From Allorhodopirellula heiligendammensis (GTDB taxonomy: Bacteria; Planctomycetota; Planctomycetia; Pirellulales; Pirellulaceae), in NCBI RefSeq assembly GCF_007860105.1, contig NZ_SJPU01000002.1, positions 2,509,882 to 2,573,881 on the forward strand: a stretch of 64,000 nt of DNA, given 5' to 3'. The position numbers and the translations under genes are program-made. The notes beneath the pieces were generated by a model. It was given only the letters and a program-made list of their open reading frames with translations. It ran no database searches and was not told the origin of the DNA. Shown here one piece after another: positions 43,323-53,348 of the stretch. The stretch's first letter is position 1; each line of letters starts with the position of its first letter.

Positions 43323-44708
43323 ATGACCAATCCATTGCCCCGCAGACAGTTCGTAAAGACCGCCGCAACCACCGCGATGGCCGGATCGCTGCTCCAGTTG
43401 ACGGGCCACTCGATGGTTCACGGTGAAGCACCCGGTGACAACGAAATCCGACTCGCTTTGGTCGGTTGCGGCGGGCGGGGAACCGGCGCGGCGAACGACG
43501 CGTTGCATGTCGACAATGCGAAGACGAAGTTGGTCGCGATGGCCGATGTTTCCGCTCCCCGCTTGCAGTCGAGCATCGATGCATTGTCGAATGAGTTTAC
43601 CGACCAACCGGAAAAGGTGGACGTTCCCGAAGATCATCGATTCGTGGGTTTTGATGGCTACAAGAGCGCAATGGACGTGCTGCGTCCCGGTGATATCGTG
43701 ATTTTAACAACCCCGCTGGCGTTCCGGGCGCCGCACTTCGAGTACGCGATCCAACGCGGCTTGCACGTGTTCATGGAGAAACCGCTCACCGCCGACGGAC
43801 CGACGTCGATAAAGATGAGCGAACTTGCCCAGCAAGCCGATGCAAAGAACCTGAAGTGCGGGGTGGGTTTGATGGTCCGTCATTGCCGCGCCCGCCAAGA
43901 ATTGCACAAACGGATTCAAGATGGCGAGATCGGCGATATTCTCACGATGCGAGCCTATCGGATGCACGGGCCCGTCGCGTCTGCGCACTCAACGGCAAAG
44001 CCTGAAGGCATGTCCGAAGTGCTATGGCAAATCGAACGATTCCACAGTTTCCTGTGGGCCAGCGGCGGATTGTTCAGCGACTTCTATATCCACCAAATCG
44101 ATGAGACTTCATGGATGAAGAATGCTTGGCCGGTCAAGGCACAGGCGATCGGCGGCCGGCACTATCGAGGCGACTACATTGACCAAAACTTTGATCATTA
44201 CAGCGTCGAGTATACCTACGCTGACGGAGCCAAACTGTTCTTCGGTGGACGCACCATCATCGGTTGCAAGAACGATATGTCCAGTCACGCCCATGGGACG
44301 AAAGGCTCCGCGATCATCAGCAAGTCCGGGCACACCCCTGGCAACGTAGCGATTTTCGATGACCAATTGTTCAAGCGCCGGACTGAACGCTGGAAATTCG
44401 GGCAACCCGAGCCGAACCCCTACCGCATGGAGTGGGTCGATTTGGTGGACGCAATCATCAATGACTGTCCCTACAACGAGGTCCACCGTGGCGTCGAAGC
44501 GAGCTTGGTGACCAACATGGGTCGGATGGCGGCGCACACCGGACAAGAAATTACAATCGAACAGATGCGAAACTGCTCGCACGAGTTTGCCCCCAATGTC
44601 GCCTCCTTAACGGCCGATGGGCCCGCCCCCGTCATGCCCGGTGAAGACGGGAAATACCCAGTCCCTGAGCCGGGAATCTTACGCGATGTGGAATATGCCA
44701 CCTCGTGA
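43323..44708 (+). CDS. Tat-exported Gfo/Idh/MocA oxidoreductase
   Basis: This 461-residue protein has a twin-arginine signal (PRRQFVKTAATTAMAGSLL) and the family's nucleotide-binding start (LALVGCGGRGTGAANDAL). The E-K-P motif is present (MEKPLTADGPT), and HQIDETSWMKNAWP falls at the expected substrate-side histidine region. It lies 67 bp after the SUMF1-like gene on the same strand and 26 bp before the convergent composite gene. Together with the Tat-exported relative at 27149 it suggests periplasmic sugar oxidation. Substrate is unknown. Confidence 0.9.
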   Translation: MTNPLPRRQFVKTAATTAMAGSLLQLTGHSMVHGEAPGDNEIRLALVGCGGRGTGAANDALHVDNAKTKLVAMADVSAPRLQSSIDALSNEFTDQPEKVDVPEDHRFVGFDGYKSAMDVLRPGDIVILTTPLAFRAPHFEYAIQRGLHVFMEKPLTADGPTSIKMSELAQQADAKNLKCGVGLMVRHCRARQELHKRIQDGEIGDILTMRAYRMHGPVASAHSTAKPEGMSEVLWQIERFHSFLWASGGLFSDFYIHQIDETSWMKNAWPVKAQAIGGRHYRGDYIDQNFDHYSVEYTYADGAKLFFGGRTIIGCKNDMSSHAHGTKGSAIISKSGHTPGNVAIFDDQLFKRRTERWKFGQPEPNPYRMEWVDLVDAIINDCPYNEVHRGVEASLVTNMGRMAAHTGQEITIEQMRNCSHEFAPNVASLTADGPAPVMPGEDGKYPVPEPGILRDVEYATS

Positions 44709-44734
44709 ATTCTGGAGCAGTCGTTTCACGAATC

Positions 44735-47700
44735 TCAATCAGCCAACTCGTTACCGTCTACAGATGCCGCTGGGGCAGGAGCGAGTGTGGGGACGCGCTC
44801 GGAGGCATTCAAATACGCAAGAAGATGGTTCATCTCTTCCGGCGGGATCGCTTTCTCCAAGCCTTCGGGCATCAGTGACACGCCTGTGGTGCGAATCCAC
44901 TCGATGTCATCTCGTAGAATGCTGTGACGTTTTCCCTCCTGCATTTGAAGTTCAATCGCGGTGCTCGACTCATTGCTGATGACTCCGGTCATCAGCTGAC
45001 CATCGAGTGTCAGGACATGATACCCTTGATACTTATCTTCGACGGCCAAGTTGGGATCCAAGATCGCTGTCAACAGGGTTTTCGGGGTGCGGTCTTTCAG
45101 GCTGGCGATATCGGGGCCGATGGCGTGCCCCATCTCCTTGACGCGGTGACAAGCAGCGCACTGTTTCTGGAAAACGCTCGCTCCTCGCTGCGGATCACCA
45201 TCTTCAAGCACCTTTGCGAGGTAGCGCTGCAGCAGTGACCGCTTTTCCGTTGCCGAACTCAGTTCGCCGAACACCTCGATTGCGGCCGCTTTGACTTCGT
45301 CGCTGGCGTGTGAGTGCAGTCGTCGTCGACTCTCGTCGCTGATCGCGTAGAGCGGCACTTCCTCCGCTTCAAGTGCCGCAATCAATTGCAGTGCTGCAGA
45401 TTCACGTGCGAGGATCGCATTCAATGCAGCTTGCCGGACGACGGGGCTCAACGATGCCAGACGACCGAGTATGGCCTGAGGATCGATGTTCACGACTCCA
45501 TCTGCCGCAGCGATCTGCACATCGACTGGTTGCGAAGCGGTGAGCAGGTTCAGCGGAACGCTGCTGTCACGCCCCAGCAAAGCATACATCCGAAGCGCCG
45601 CGATTCGCAGAGGACTACTGGCCCGAGGATCCGCTGCCCACTGGGCTGCCTGTGGTTGCAAATCATCAATGAGCGACGCGGCATTCGGCGCGAGCTCCAC
45701 AGTACGATGACGCAACGTCTTCAACGTCTTGGTTAATGCGTCGATCCGCGTGGGGTCAGGAGCGTCACCTCGGAGCGAGAGAACAAGGGATTCCACCAGA
45801 CTCGATAGTAACTGGCCTTCGCCGCTGCGGGCTGCCATCTCAAGAATCACCTCTTGATAAGCTGCTACAGCGCGAGGGTTCTCTTGGATCGCCGCCTGAA
45901 ACGCGGCTAGCGTTGCGGGTCGGAGGGAACTGATAACAGCCTCCCGAATCACCGGCAGTCCAAAAGAGTTCCCGGCGATTTGCCCAAGTTTCGCGACCGC
46001 CTGCGGCGCATCGCTGTATCCAAGCGAATACGCCATCTGCTGTCGAACATGGAGATCGGCGGCATCGCAGTGCAGCACCGCCGATAGCAACGAGGCAGGC
46101 GTAGAGTCCGGGATTGGATTTGCTGGGGGCGTTGGGTGTGTATCACCGCGCAGCCACCGCTCGGACAACCGCAGAGCATGCCGCCGAACCGTCGGGTCGG
46201 GATCTCGCAAGGCGATTTCAAGTGATCCGACGACTAACGCGTCGAGTCCATCGAGCGTGCAGAGCGCGTGCAAGCGTGCCAAGGGGTTTGGTGACGTTGC
46301 GACGGTCTGTTGCAGCGGTTCAATCGCGTCTGGGTCCTGTTTGCCGATCAACATTGCTTGCGCTAAATCGCGATTTCGACCACTGGGCGAGTCAAGTTGC
46401 TCGACGAGCTGCTGCGTGCTCATGCTGCTTAACTTTAGAATCGGCCGGGGAGGCTGGTCCGTCGGGAAGACACGGTAGATCCGGCCCCGATCGTGACCGG
46501 CGCGAAGCTCGAGTGTTTGCTCTCGCTCATCGTCAATCCACTCAGGGTGTTCCATCACCAACCGATACATGTCTGCGATCCAGATCGCGCCATCGGGACC
46601 AGTCGTAACGCTGGCGGGGCGAAACCAACTATCCTCCGACGCCAGAAACTCAAAATTTGCCTCGTCCTCTGGACGCTGACTCTCGAAGGAAGCTCCGGCG
46701 GGCACGAGTTGACGTCGTTGCACCAAATTGTGAACCGGTTCGCAGGTAAACGTGCTCTGCATGAACTCCGGCCCCAACAGGTTATCCCGGTAGACAATGG
46801 TGCTGCACGCGGATGTGAACGCATGCTTTTCTCCTGGTGTCGGAGGCACGTAGCCGGACCAGTGACTGAGCACACGCGAGCGAGGAAATACCTGCGTATT
46901 GTCGAGCCGAGCAATGTCTCGACTCGGTATCGCTGGTGGCACCAACGAGTTTCGTCGCAGGTACTGGGCCGGGTGTGCGTAGTGCCGAACAGGAACTGAG
47001 TTATTCGATCCGAACCAATTGCCGTAGTCGTCCCGATGGCGACCAAACTGGGTTTGCCCCGCCTGGAGATCGAATTCCCCGGTAGTCGGTCGGATGCGCA
47101 GGTCTTGCCCACGTATATCGACGACCTGGCCGGTCTGAATCGACTTGATCGTCCCGCCGCTGTCGCCATTGGCTAGATAGATCCAATTGTCCAACCCGCG
47201 TTCAAAACCATTGACCCGATGCTGCTGATTACCTTCTCCAAACCCGGTGTAGAGTACTGTCTTCACATCAGCGACTCCATCGCCATCAGTGTCCTCGGCA
47301 TAGAAGATCTTGGGAGCGGCACTCACAATGACGCCATCACCAACGGCAAGCACACCAGTAGGGAAAGCGATGTTATCGAGAAACAGAGTCGACTTGTCAT
47401 AAGTGCCATCCCCGTCGAGATCCTCCAGATAACGCACCCGGCCGCCCGGTTTTCCGTGATCGTCCAGTCCGAGCGGATAATCGGCCATTTCCACCACCCA
47501 CAATTTTCCATCCGGCCCAAAATCAATCGCGACAGGATCCATCGTCAACGGTTCAGCAGCGACCAACTCGATCGTAAAGTCAGGCCGCACCCGCATCGAT
47601 TTCAACGATTGCTCGGCACTGCGTGGACCGGGTTCCGCGTTGCCGGTTAACTGCGAAAACGTGCGACGATCCACCCCATCGGGTAACCTGTTGGTATCCT

Positions 47701-49747
47701 CGTTCTGCACCCACATGTGGTCATCAGCAAACCACGCCCCGTTGTCGGTGTGGCCGCGAGCGATCCGTGGAATTTCGCTATCGGGCTCAACCGAGCGAGT
47801 AAAGTTGTGGGTCTCATCGTCGTACAAATAGACGGCGGACTCCGATGAGTTTGAAACAATGAAGTCATCGTAACCATCTTTGTCCAGATCCACGAATCTC
47901 GCCCCGTTATCGCCCCCTTGAGCGTCCACTACAGGAGCTGGGAGCGGAAGGGACAGGGATTGCCACGTGCCATTGTCGATGAAGTCAAGGAGTAGCTGGA
48001 CCTTCGGATTAGCAACCAATATTTCAGAGGTCCCATCGAGATCGAGGTCACGCAGTCGAACGCCTTGATCGACGCCAGCTTGGCTGGTGTGGAATCCAAC
48101 CAATTCGTGAGGCAGCAGTGACCGTACAAACTCGTCGTCTGCGAACTGATAGATCGATTGATCCTGCTCGTGATTGACCAACACAGAGACTCCCTCACCG
48201 GCGACAAATCGTCCGAACTGCACACCCTGAGTAATAGCGTCGGAACCAGATTCGTTCGAGATGAACTTCACAGGGTTGGAAATGTCCTGCCACTGCTGTC
48301 CAGCCGGATCCCACACTCTCGCGACTTGGCATTGATCGTTTCCGATCATCACGTCCAAGTACCCGTCAAGATTCAAGTCAAGGATGCGAACACCGTTGTC
48401 GCCACCATCGGCAGTCCGCCTGAGCGGTTGATTGAGCAGCAGGTTGCTATTAATACGCTCGATGCACTCCTGGAAGGTCAGAAACGTCACCCGCCTGCCG
48501 TACTTCGCATGAACTCGATCAACGACTTCGGCGATCTGCTCGCTCCGAATCCATTCGTATGGATGGAAAACGATGTTGGCAATGCCCTTCTTCACGACGG
48601 TCGCATCGATCGCTGCCAACATATCGTTGACGGTTCGCGGATTGTTAGGCTGTTGAATGTTCTGTCCCTGCCAATCATCTGGAATCATGCAGGGAAACTC
48701 CCAGCATTTTCTTCCGATGACGAAGGGGTACGGGTAGTTCTCAATTTTATTGACGAAGGAGGGAAACGGGATGTAGCGTTCGAATCGCTCCTCACCTTCG
48801 GAATTCAGCGTGATCGAACGAGGTATTTCTGGGTCGCGTGATGTAAAAACGCTGACCACCGATGTGCTTGCTTGAAGGAAATTCCCCGCCGGCGTGGTCT
48901 GGTTGATAATCTCAGCGTACGCTCGCGGACTGGGTGTGTTTTGAGAATCCATGCAAGGGAACCGGAACGCGACCGGCTTGTTATTGGGAATCGCTGAGAC
49001 CAAGTCGACACAGCGATCATAAGTCGACTTAGCTTGATCCAACTGCCCGCTCTGCAGGCAGGGGCAGGGATGATCGACCGTGTGCGTCTCAAAGGACAAT
49101 CCTTCGGCGAGCCAAGACTGCAACTGGGGATCGCCGGGATCGACTTGGCACGTCATGATGCTGACGGGTGCTCGCCCGTCAATCTGCTTCAGGCGATCTA
49201 GAATCGGCCGCAGGTACATCTCATACTTCGCCGTCTCTCGCATGTCGTCGATCCCCAACACGATGACCGCCTCGACGTCTGGCTCCCCCACCCATTGGGG
49301 TGTTGTCAGTTTCGGAAAATGCGTATGGGGATAGTAGGGACTTGAGTACTCATCGAGATACGCATATGGATTATCGCCGTCGGCGGCGGGTAGTCGCGAG
49401 TTGACAACACCGCTCAACAACGTAGCGAGGACTACCGAAATCAAGACCCGAGCGATCTGGATCCGGCGAGTTTCTTGGCGAATTCCCGTGATCCGCCGCT
49501 CTTGACCGGGAGGTTTGTGAAAGCCTGCAAACTCAATCCCCAACGTTGGAGTGATGTCCAAAACCGCTTGGCCTATCGAGAGTGGCACGGACAGGCTCTG
49601 ATCCGCCGACAGAGGATTGGCAATGGCGGTAGCGGCGAACGTCTCCCCAATGCTTGACAGCATCCCGCGACGACTCAGCGGTAACTCGCGAGGCGCGCAT
49701 GCTTGAGAAATCATATTCATCCGATCGGTTGATGCGGCGGGCACCAT
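44735..49747 (-). CDS. giant composite: ceramidase-like N-end, deacetylase-like, FG-GAP, PVC dehydrogenase, HEAT, haem domain
   Basis: The frame covers 1670 codons. Residues 57-92 (VLDITPTLGIEFAGFH, ERRITGIRQ) match the start of neutral ceramidase-like proteins. Residues 97-123 are a second signal-like stretch. About 155-440 resemble a polysaccharide deacetylase (GIDDMRE, H-T-V-D-H near 222-226). FG-GAP/VCBS calcium motifs follow near 456, 567 and 620 (DLNLDGYLD, DLDLDGTSE, DLDKDGYDD). About 715-1090 are the PVC-type membrane-bound dehydrogenase propeller, about 1100-1500 HEAT-like repeats, and C1530-AACH binds haem. The true start may be internal, near residue 92-104 (e.g. the TTG at codon 102), which would make the first part a pseudogene remnant. 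The ATG at 49747 lies inside a hairpin. Confidence 0.8.
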   Translation of the reverse strand: MVPAASTDRMNMISQACAPRELPLSRRGMLSSIGETFAATAIANPLSADQSLSVPLSIGQAVLDITPTLGIEFAGFHKPPGQERRITGIRQETRRIQIARVLISVVLATLLSGVVNSRLPAADGDNPYAYLDEYSSPYYPHTHFPKLTTPQWVGEPDVEAVIVLGIDDMRETAKYEMYLRPILDRLKQIDGRAPVSIMTCQVDPGDPQLQSWLAEGLSFETHTVDHPCPCLQSGQLDQAKSTYDRCVDLVSAIPNNKPVAFRFPCMDSQNTPSPRAYAEIINQTTPAGNFLQASTSVVSVFTSRDPEIPRSITLNSEGEERFERYIPFPSFVNKIENYPYPFVIGRKCWEFPCMIPDDWQGQNIQQPNNPRTVNDMLAAIDATVVKKGIANIVFHPYEWIRSEQIAEVVDRVHAKYGRRVTFLTFQECIERINSNLLLNQPLRRTADGGDNGVRILDLNLDGYLDVMIGNDQCQVARVWDPAGQQWQDISNPVKFISNESGSDAITQGVQFGRFVAGEGVSVLVNHEQDQSIYQFADDEFVRSLLPHELVGFHTSQAGVDQGVRLRDLDLDGTSEILVANPKVQLLLDFIDNGTWQSLSLPLPAPVVDAQGGDNGARFVDLDKDGYDDFIVSNSSESAVYLYDDETHNFTRSVEPDSEIPRIARGHTDNGAWFADDHMWVQNEDTNRLPDGVDRRTFSQLTGNAEPGPRSAEQSLKSMRVRPDFTIELVAAEPLTMDPVAIDFGPDGKLWVVEMADYPLGLDDHGKPGGRVRYLEDLDGDGTYDKSTLFLDNIAFPTGVLAVGDGVIVSAAPKIFYAEDTDGDGVADVKTVLYTGFGEGNQQHRVNGFERGLDNWIYLANGDSGGTIKSIQTGQVVDIRGQDLRIRPTTGEFDLQAGQTQFGRHRDDYGNWFGSNNSVPVRHYAHPAQYLRRNSLVPPAIPSRDIARLDNTQVFPRSRVLSHWSGYVPPTPGEKHAFTSACSTIVYRDNLLGPEFMQSTFTCEPVHNLVQRRQLVPAGASFESQRPEDEANFEFLASEDSWFRPASVTTGPDGAIWIADMYRLVMEHPEWIDDEREQTLELRAGHDRGRIYRVFPTDQPPRPILKLSSMSTQQLVEQLDSPSGRNRDLAQAMLIGKQDPDAIEPLQQTVATSPNPLARLHALCTLDGLDALVVGSLEIALRDPDPTVRRHALRLSERWLRGDTHPTPPANPIPDSTPASLLSAVLHCDAADLHVRQQMAYSLGYSDAPQAVAKLGQIAGNSFGLPVIREAVISSLRPATLAAFQAAIQENPRAVAAYQEVILEMAARSGEGQLLSSLVESLVLSLRGDAPDPTRIDALTKTLKTLRHRTVELAPNAASLIDDLQPQAAQWAADPRASSPLRIAALRMYALLGRDSSVPLNLLTASQPVDVQIAAADGVVNIDPQAILGRLASLSPVVRQAALNAILARESAALQLIAALEAEEVPLYAISDESRRRLHSHASDEVKAAAIEVFGELSSATEKRSLLQRYLAKVLEDGDPQRGASVFQKQCAACHRVKEMGHAIGPDIASLKDRTPKTLLTAILDPNLAVEDKYQGYHVLTLDGQLMTGVISNESSTAIELQMQEGKRHSILRDDIEWIRTTGVSLMPEGLEKAIPPEEMNHLLAYLNASERVPTLAPAPAASVDGNELAD

Positions 49748-49764
49748 CGTGAATACCGATGGTG
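49742..49764. repeat. perfect 8-bp inverted repeat covering the ATG of the composite gene
   Basis: CACCATCG (49742-49749) and CGATGGTG (49757-49764) are exact complements around a seven-base spacer. On the - strand mRNA the annotated ATG (49747-49745) falls in one arm, so the start could be hidden in the hairpin. No Shine-Dalgarno sequence is seen ahead of it. It may be an operator, a translational control or chance. Confidence 0.55.
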
Positions 49765-49979
49765 GGCAGGTGTGCTGGATTCAGAGACGTTTCAAGTTTG
49801 TATTCTCCTGCAGGCATTTTAGCAGGTCCCTCTCCGCTCGATTTGATGGGAGAGTAAAGATGACTCATCCACCGGCGTGAAACTCGAACCGTCTACGAAC
49901 GCTCTGGACGCGTGTTCCTCGGAATTGCTACGCTCGAACTTGAGGGGAAATTTTCAGTTTCAGAGACAGAGGACGGTTC

Positions 49980-52040
49980 ATGCAGTCGTTGATGCGCTAT
50001 CGAGATCTGGTGTTGCCGTTGGGCATCATCGGTTGCCTCGTAGTCATCCTGGTGCCGCTGCCACCGCTGTTGATGGACCTGTTGTTGGCCGCCAATATTA
50101 CCGTCGGTGTAATCGTGCTACTGACGACGGTGTACGTCAAAACGCCACTGGAATTCAGCATTTTTCCGTCTCTCCTGCTGGCCACGACCTTGGCGCGGCT
50201 GGTCCTCAACGTGGCCACAACGCGGTTGATTCTGACCAGTACCGAGTCGGGAGACAGCGACGCCGTGGGGGGAGTGATCCAAGGTTTTGGCGAGTTTGTC
50301 GCTGGCGATCGGATCGAAGTCGGAATTATTATCTTTGTCATCATCGTGTTGATCCAGTTCATTGTGATCACTAAGGGTGCCACGCGGATCAGCGAAGTGG
50401 CGGCGAGATTTGCCCTCGACGGGATGCCGGGCAAACAAATGGCCATCGATGCAGACCTGAACGCGGGAAATATCAACGAGAAAACAGCTCAGCAGCGCCG
50501 CGAAGACGTCGGCGCGCAAGCGGACTTTTATGGAGCCATGGACGGGGCGAGCAAATTCGTCCGCGGCGATGCCATCGCGGGAATCGTGATCACGCTGGTG
50601 AACGTGGCCGGTGGACTCTACATCGGGGTGATGCGGTATGGGATGTCTATTTCGGACGCCGCCGAACTGTTTACCAAACTCACCATCGGCGATGGATTAG
50701 TCAGCCAGGTGCCAGCTCTCCTGATCTCGCTCGCTGCCGGGTTACTAGTCACGCGGAGCGCGAACAAAGCCAATCTGCCTGAACAGTTTTTACAGCAGGT
50801 TTTTAGCAACCCTAAGGCTCTTGCGGTGGCCGGCGGCTTTCTATGCCTGCTAATCATGACCAATCTACCGACGGTTCCCATGGCCACCCTCGGCGCTGGA
50901 TGCCTGGGACTGGCCGTTGTCCTGAAGCGGCAGAACGATCAGGAGGTGATCGACGAGCAGATCGTACAAGACGAAAAGACCGCTGCCGAATTGACACCGA
51001 CCAAGCGTGTCGAGGACTATCTCGCCGTGGACCCAATGGAATTGGCGATCGGAGTTGGCTTGCTGTCGCTGGCAGATCCCCAGCAAGGCGGTGACCTGAT
51101 GCAGCGGATCACGGGGGTACGAAACTCGATGGCAGGGGATATTGGAATTGTGCTGCCGAAAGTCCGCATCCGCGATGACATGCACCTTGACGATAATCAG
51201 TACGAAATCCGGATCGCGGGCAACCCGGTGGTGACCGAGCGGGTCCAGCCTCATCACCTGCTCGCAATTGACCACGGCAACACAACGGGCGTGATCGACG
51301 GGGAGCCGACCTACGATCCGACCTTTGGTGGCCCAGCCGTCTGGATTGACCCGCTCCAGCTGGAGCAGGCCGCGATCTACGGTTATACCGCCGTCGAGCC
51401 AGCCGCCGTGCTGGCTACCCATCTCCAAGAGATTGCCCGTAGTCACGCCGACGAGCTGCTGACCCGCGATGCAACCAAACACTTGATCGATGAACTCAAA
51501 CAAGCCGCACCCGCGGTCGTCGAAGAATTGATTCCGGACTTGCTCACCATCAGTGATGTGCAGCAGGTGTTGCAGACGCTGTTGCGTGAAGACGTGCCTA
51601 TCCGCCAACTCGGAATTATTCTCGAAACGCTAGGCGATCATGCTCGCAGCACCCAGGATCCGATCGCCTTGAGTGAATACGTCCGGCAACGTCTCGCTCG
51701 CACGATCAGTACTCGCTACCGCGACGATCGGGGTCAACTGCATGTGATCACACTGGGCTCAGCAACAGAGGATCAGGTCGCTGCGGGTATCGAGCAGAAT
51801 GATCGTGGACTTTTTGTGCGTATGAGTCCATCTGAGGTCGACTCGACTTGCGAGAAAATCTCCCTTGGTGTTAAGAAATTGATTGCGTTGGGTCATCACC
51901 CGGTCGTTCTGGTTAGTCCGCGGATTCGTCCAGGCCTGCACAGGATCGTGGCCGCATCGATGCCCCGGGTGCGGATCCTTTCCTACAACGAGATCACGCA
52001 AGATACGCAAATCCAGTCGCATGGCGTGGTGAGTGATTGA
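49980..52040 (+). CDS. flhA: flagellar export apparatus protein FlhA
   Basis: This 686-residue protein is the FlhA/FHIPEP subunit of the flagellar type III export gate in the inner membrane. About eight hydrophobic segments fill the first 330 residues, with the family signatures ATTLARLVLNVATTRLIL, FVAGDRIEVGIIIFVI and ARFALDGMPGKQMAIDAD. The C-terminal ~340 residues form the cytosolic ring domain that binds late chaperone-substrate complexes. It begins the + strand flagellar group (flhA, flhF, fliA), divergent from the composite gene. FlhA and FlhF overlap by one base (TGATG at 52038-52042). No flagellin genes lie in the window. Confidence 0.97.
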   Translation: MQSLMRYRDLVLPLGIIGCLVVILVPLPPLLMDLLLAANITVGVIVLLTTVYVKTPLEFSIFPSLLLATTLARLVLNVATTRLILTSTESGDSDAVGGVIQGFGEFVAGDRIEVGIIIFVIIVLIQFIVITKGATRISEVAARFALDGMPGKQMAIDADLNAGNINEKTAQQRREDVGAQADFYGAMDGASKFVRGDAIAGIVITLVNVAGGLYIGVMRYGMSISDAAELFTKLTIGDGLVSQVPALLISLAAGLLVTRSANKANLPEQFLQQVFSNPKALAVAGGFLCLLIMTNLPTVPMATLGAGCLGLAVVLKRQNDQEVIDEQIVQDEKTAAELTPTKRVEDYLAVDPMELAIGVGLLSLADPQQGGDLMQRITGVRNSMAGDIGIVLPKVRIRDDMHLDDNQYEIRIAGNPVVTERVQPHHLLAIDHGNTTGVIDGEPTYDPTFGGPAVWIDPLQLEQAAIYGYTAVEPAAVLATHLQEIARSHADELLTRDATKHLIDELKQAAPAVVEELIPDLLTISDVQQVLQTLLREDVPIRQLGIILETLGDHARSTQDPIALSEYVRQRLARTISTRYRDDRGQLHVITLGSATEDQVAAGIEQNDRGLFVRMSPSEVDSTCEKISLGVKKLIALGHHPVVLVSPRIRPGLHRIVAASMPRVRILSYNEITQDTQIQSHGVVSD

Positions 52041-53233
52041 TGTCCATAAGAACTTTTAAAGCAGCGAATTTGCAAGCCGCACTGGCCGACATCCGGGAAC
52101 AAATGGGTCCGGATGCCTCAGTCCTGCATACACGCCAGGTCCGAGACGGCTGGCTTGGTTGGCTAGGTCGTACCCAGGTGGAAGTGATCGCCGGTTCGCG
52201 CGGCGTGGGCGGCTACCCACCGAGCATGACTAGCGACGACGACCACTCGCCCTTCGCTGATGATGTGCCGAGTCCCGATCGATATTCCGACGGCCTCTTC
52301 TCGGGAACGGTCCCATCGAGTGATCGAGCTGGGTACGGAGAAACGATCTCCATGAAGTTCGCCGATTTTGGTGATACAAACGATGTGGATCCCCTATCCA
52401 TCGATCCGTTGGTCGGTCCGCTGCGTCAAGCCGGTGTGCCCGAGGTGGTGATCCGCCGCTGGCTCGCGTCGGCATCAAGCTTTGCCGGGAACCTGGGAGT
52501 CAACGACCGACTTCCCTACGACGTCAATGGCCGCTTAGAGCATTTGCAACGTGCGATCTCGCGTGAACTGAACCTCTGTGGTCCTATCCGCACACAGCCC
52601 GGCGAGCGACACGTGGTCGCGTTGGTCGGCCCGACCGGAGTCGGCAAGACCACCACTGTCGCCAAGCTCGCTGCGGGCTTTCGCATCGAATCCAAACGCC
52701 GCGTTGGTCTATTAACCATAGACACATACCGCATTGCCGCGGTGCAACAACTCCAGGCCTATGCCGAGATCATGGATCTCCCCATGCAGGTCGTCGAGCA
52801 GCCCGAACAAATGCAACCCGCCATGGACCAGCTCGGTGATGTGGACTTGGTCCTGATCGACACTGCGGGACGCAGTCCTCGCAGCGACGCTCGCATCGAT
52901 CAACTGGCGGAGTTCCTGCGCGCTGCTCAGCCTGATGAGACACATCTCGTGCTGAGTGCAACAAGTTCAAGTGAAAACATTGTCGCCACCCTCAGTGGGT
53001 TTACCCCAGTGCGCGCGACGTCGGTGATCTTGACCAAACTCGATGAGACTCCGCATACCGCGGGAGTACTCTCTGCGCTGACGGCGAGCGAGCGATACCT
53101 TTCGACACCGCTGAGCTATATCACCCACGGGCAGCAGGTTCCAGACGACATTGCCGTCGCCGATGCGCCCAATCTTGTCGGTGCGCTGCTGCCGATGACG
53201 CCATTGACCGTTCCCTTCGGAGAGGCTGCTTAA
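52040..53233 (+). CDS. flhF: flagellar placement GTPase FlhF
   Basis: This 397-residue SRP54-type GTPase of the FlhF family helps set the number and polar site of flagella. The N-terminal RTFKAANLQAALADIREQMGP (about residues 4-24) is the FlhF start. The NG domain has the P-loop ALVGPTGVGKTTTVAKLA, TIDTYRIAAVQQL (G2) and LVLIDTAGRSP (G3), then TKLDETP (G4). The middle (residues about 60-130) is variable and acidic. The usual partner FlhG (MinD-like ATPase) is not next to it: a 424-bp region without a large gene follows and then fliA. FlhG, if present, is elsewhere. Confidence 0.95.
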   Translation: MSIRTFKAANLQAALADIREQMGPDASVLHTRQVRDGWLGWLGRTQVEVIAGSRGVGGYPPSMTSDDDHSPFADDVPSPDRYSDGLFSGTVPSSDRAGYGETISMKFADFGDTNDVDPLSIDPLVGPLRQAGVPEVVIRRWLASASSFAGNLGVNDRLPYDVNGRLEHLQRAISRELNLCGPIRTQPGERHVVALVGPTGVGKTTTVAKLAAGFRIESKRRVGLLTIDTYRIAAVQQLQAYAEIMDLPMQVVEQPEQMQPAMDQLGDVDLVLIDTAGRSPRSDARIDQLAEFLRAAQPDETHLVLSATSSSENIVATLSGFTPVRATSVILTKLDETPHTAGVLSALTASERYLSTPLSYITHGQQVPDDIAVADAPNLVGALLPMTPLTVPFGEAA

Positions 53234-53286
53234 AATCGCGAACAGCTTTTTTAGCCTTTTTTACTTCAAGCATGACACCCTACCGA

Positions 53287-53294
53287 GCCGATAA
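53287..53294 (+). promoter_or_regulatory. possible sigma-28 (FliA) -10 element
   Basis: GCCGATAA is the consensus -10 sequence of enteric sigma-28 promoters. It lies 371 bases upstream of the fliA start codon, in the expected direction. The matching TAAA at the -35 position (15 bases upstream) is not found: the bases there read AAGC. It could be part of a fliA feedback promoter, or coincidence. Confidence 0.3.
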
Positions 53295-53348
53295 CATGAA
53301 CTGAACCGGAGCGTGAAGAACCAAACTCACTTGAGACAATTTTTCACG

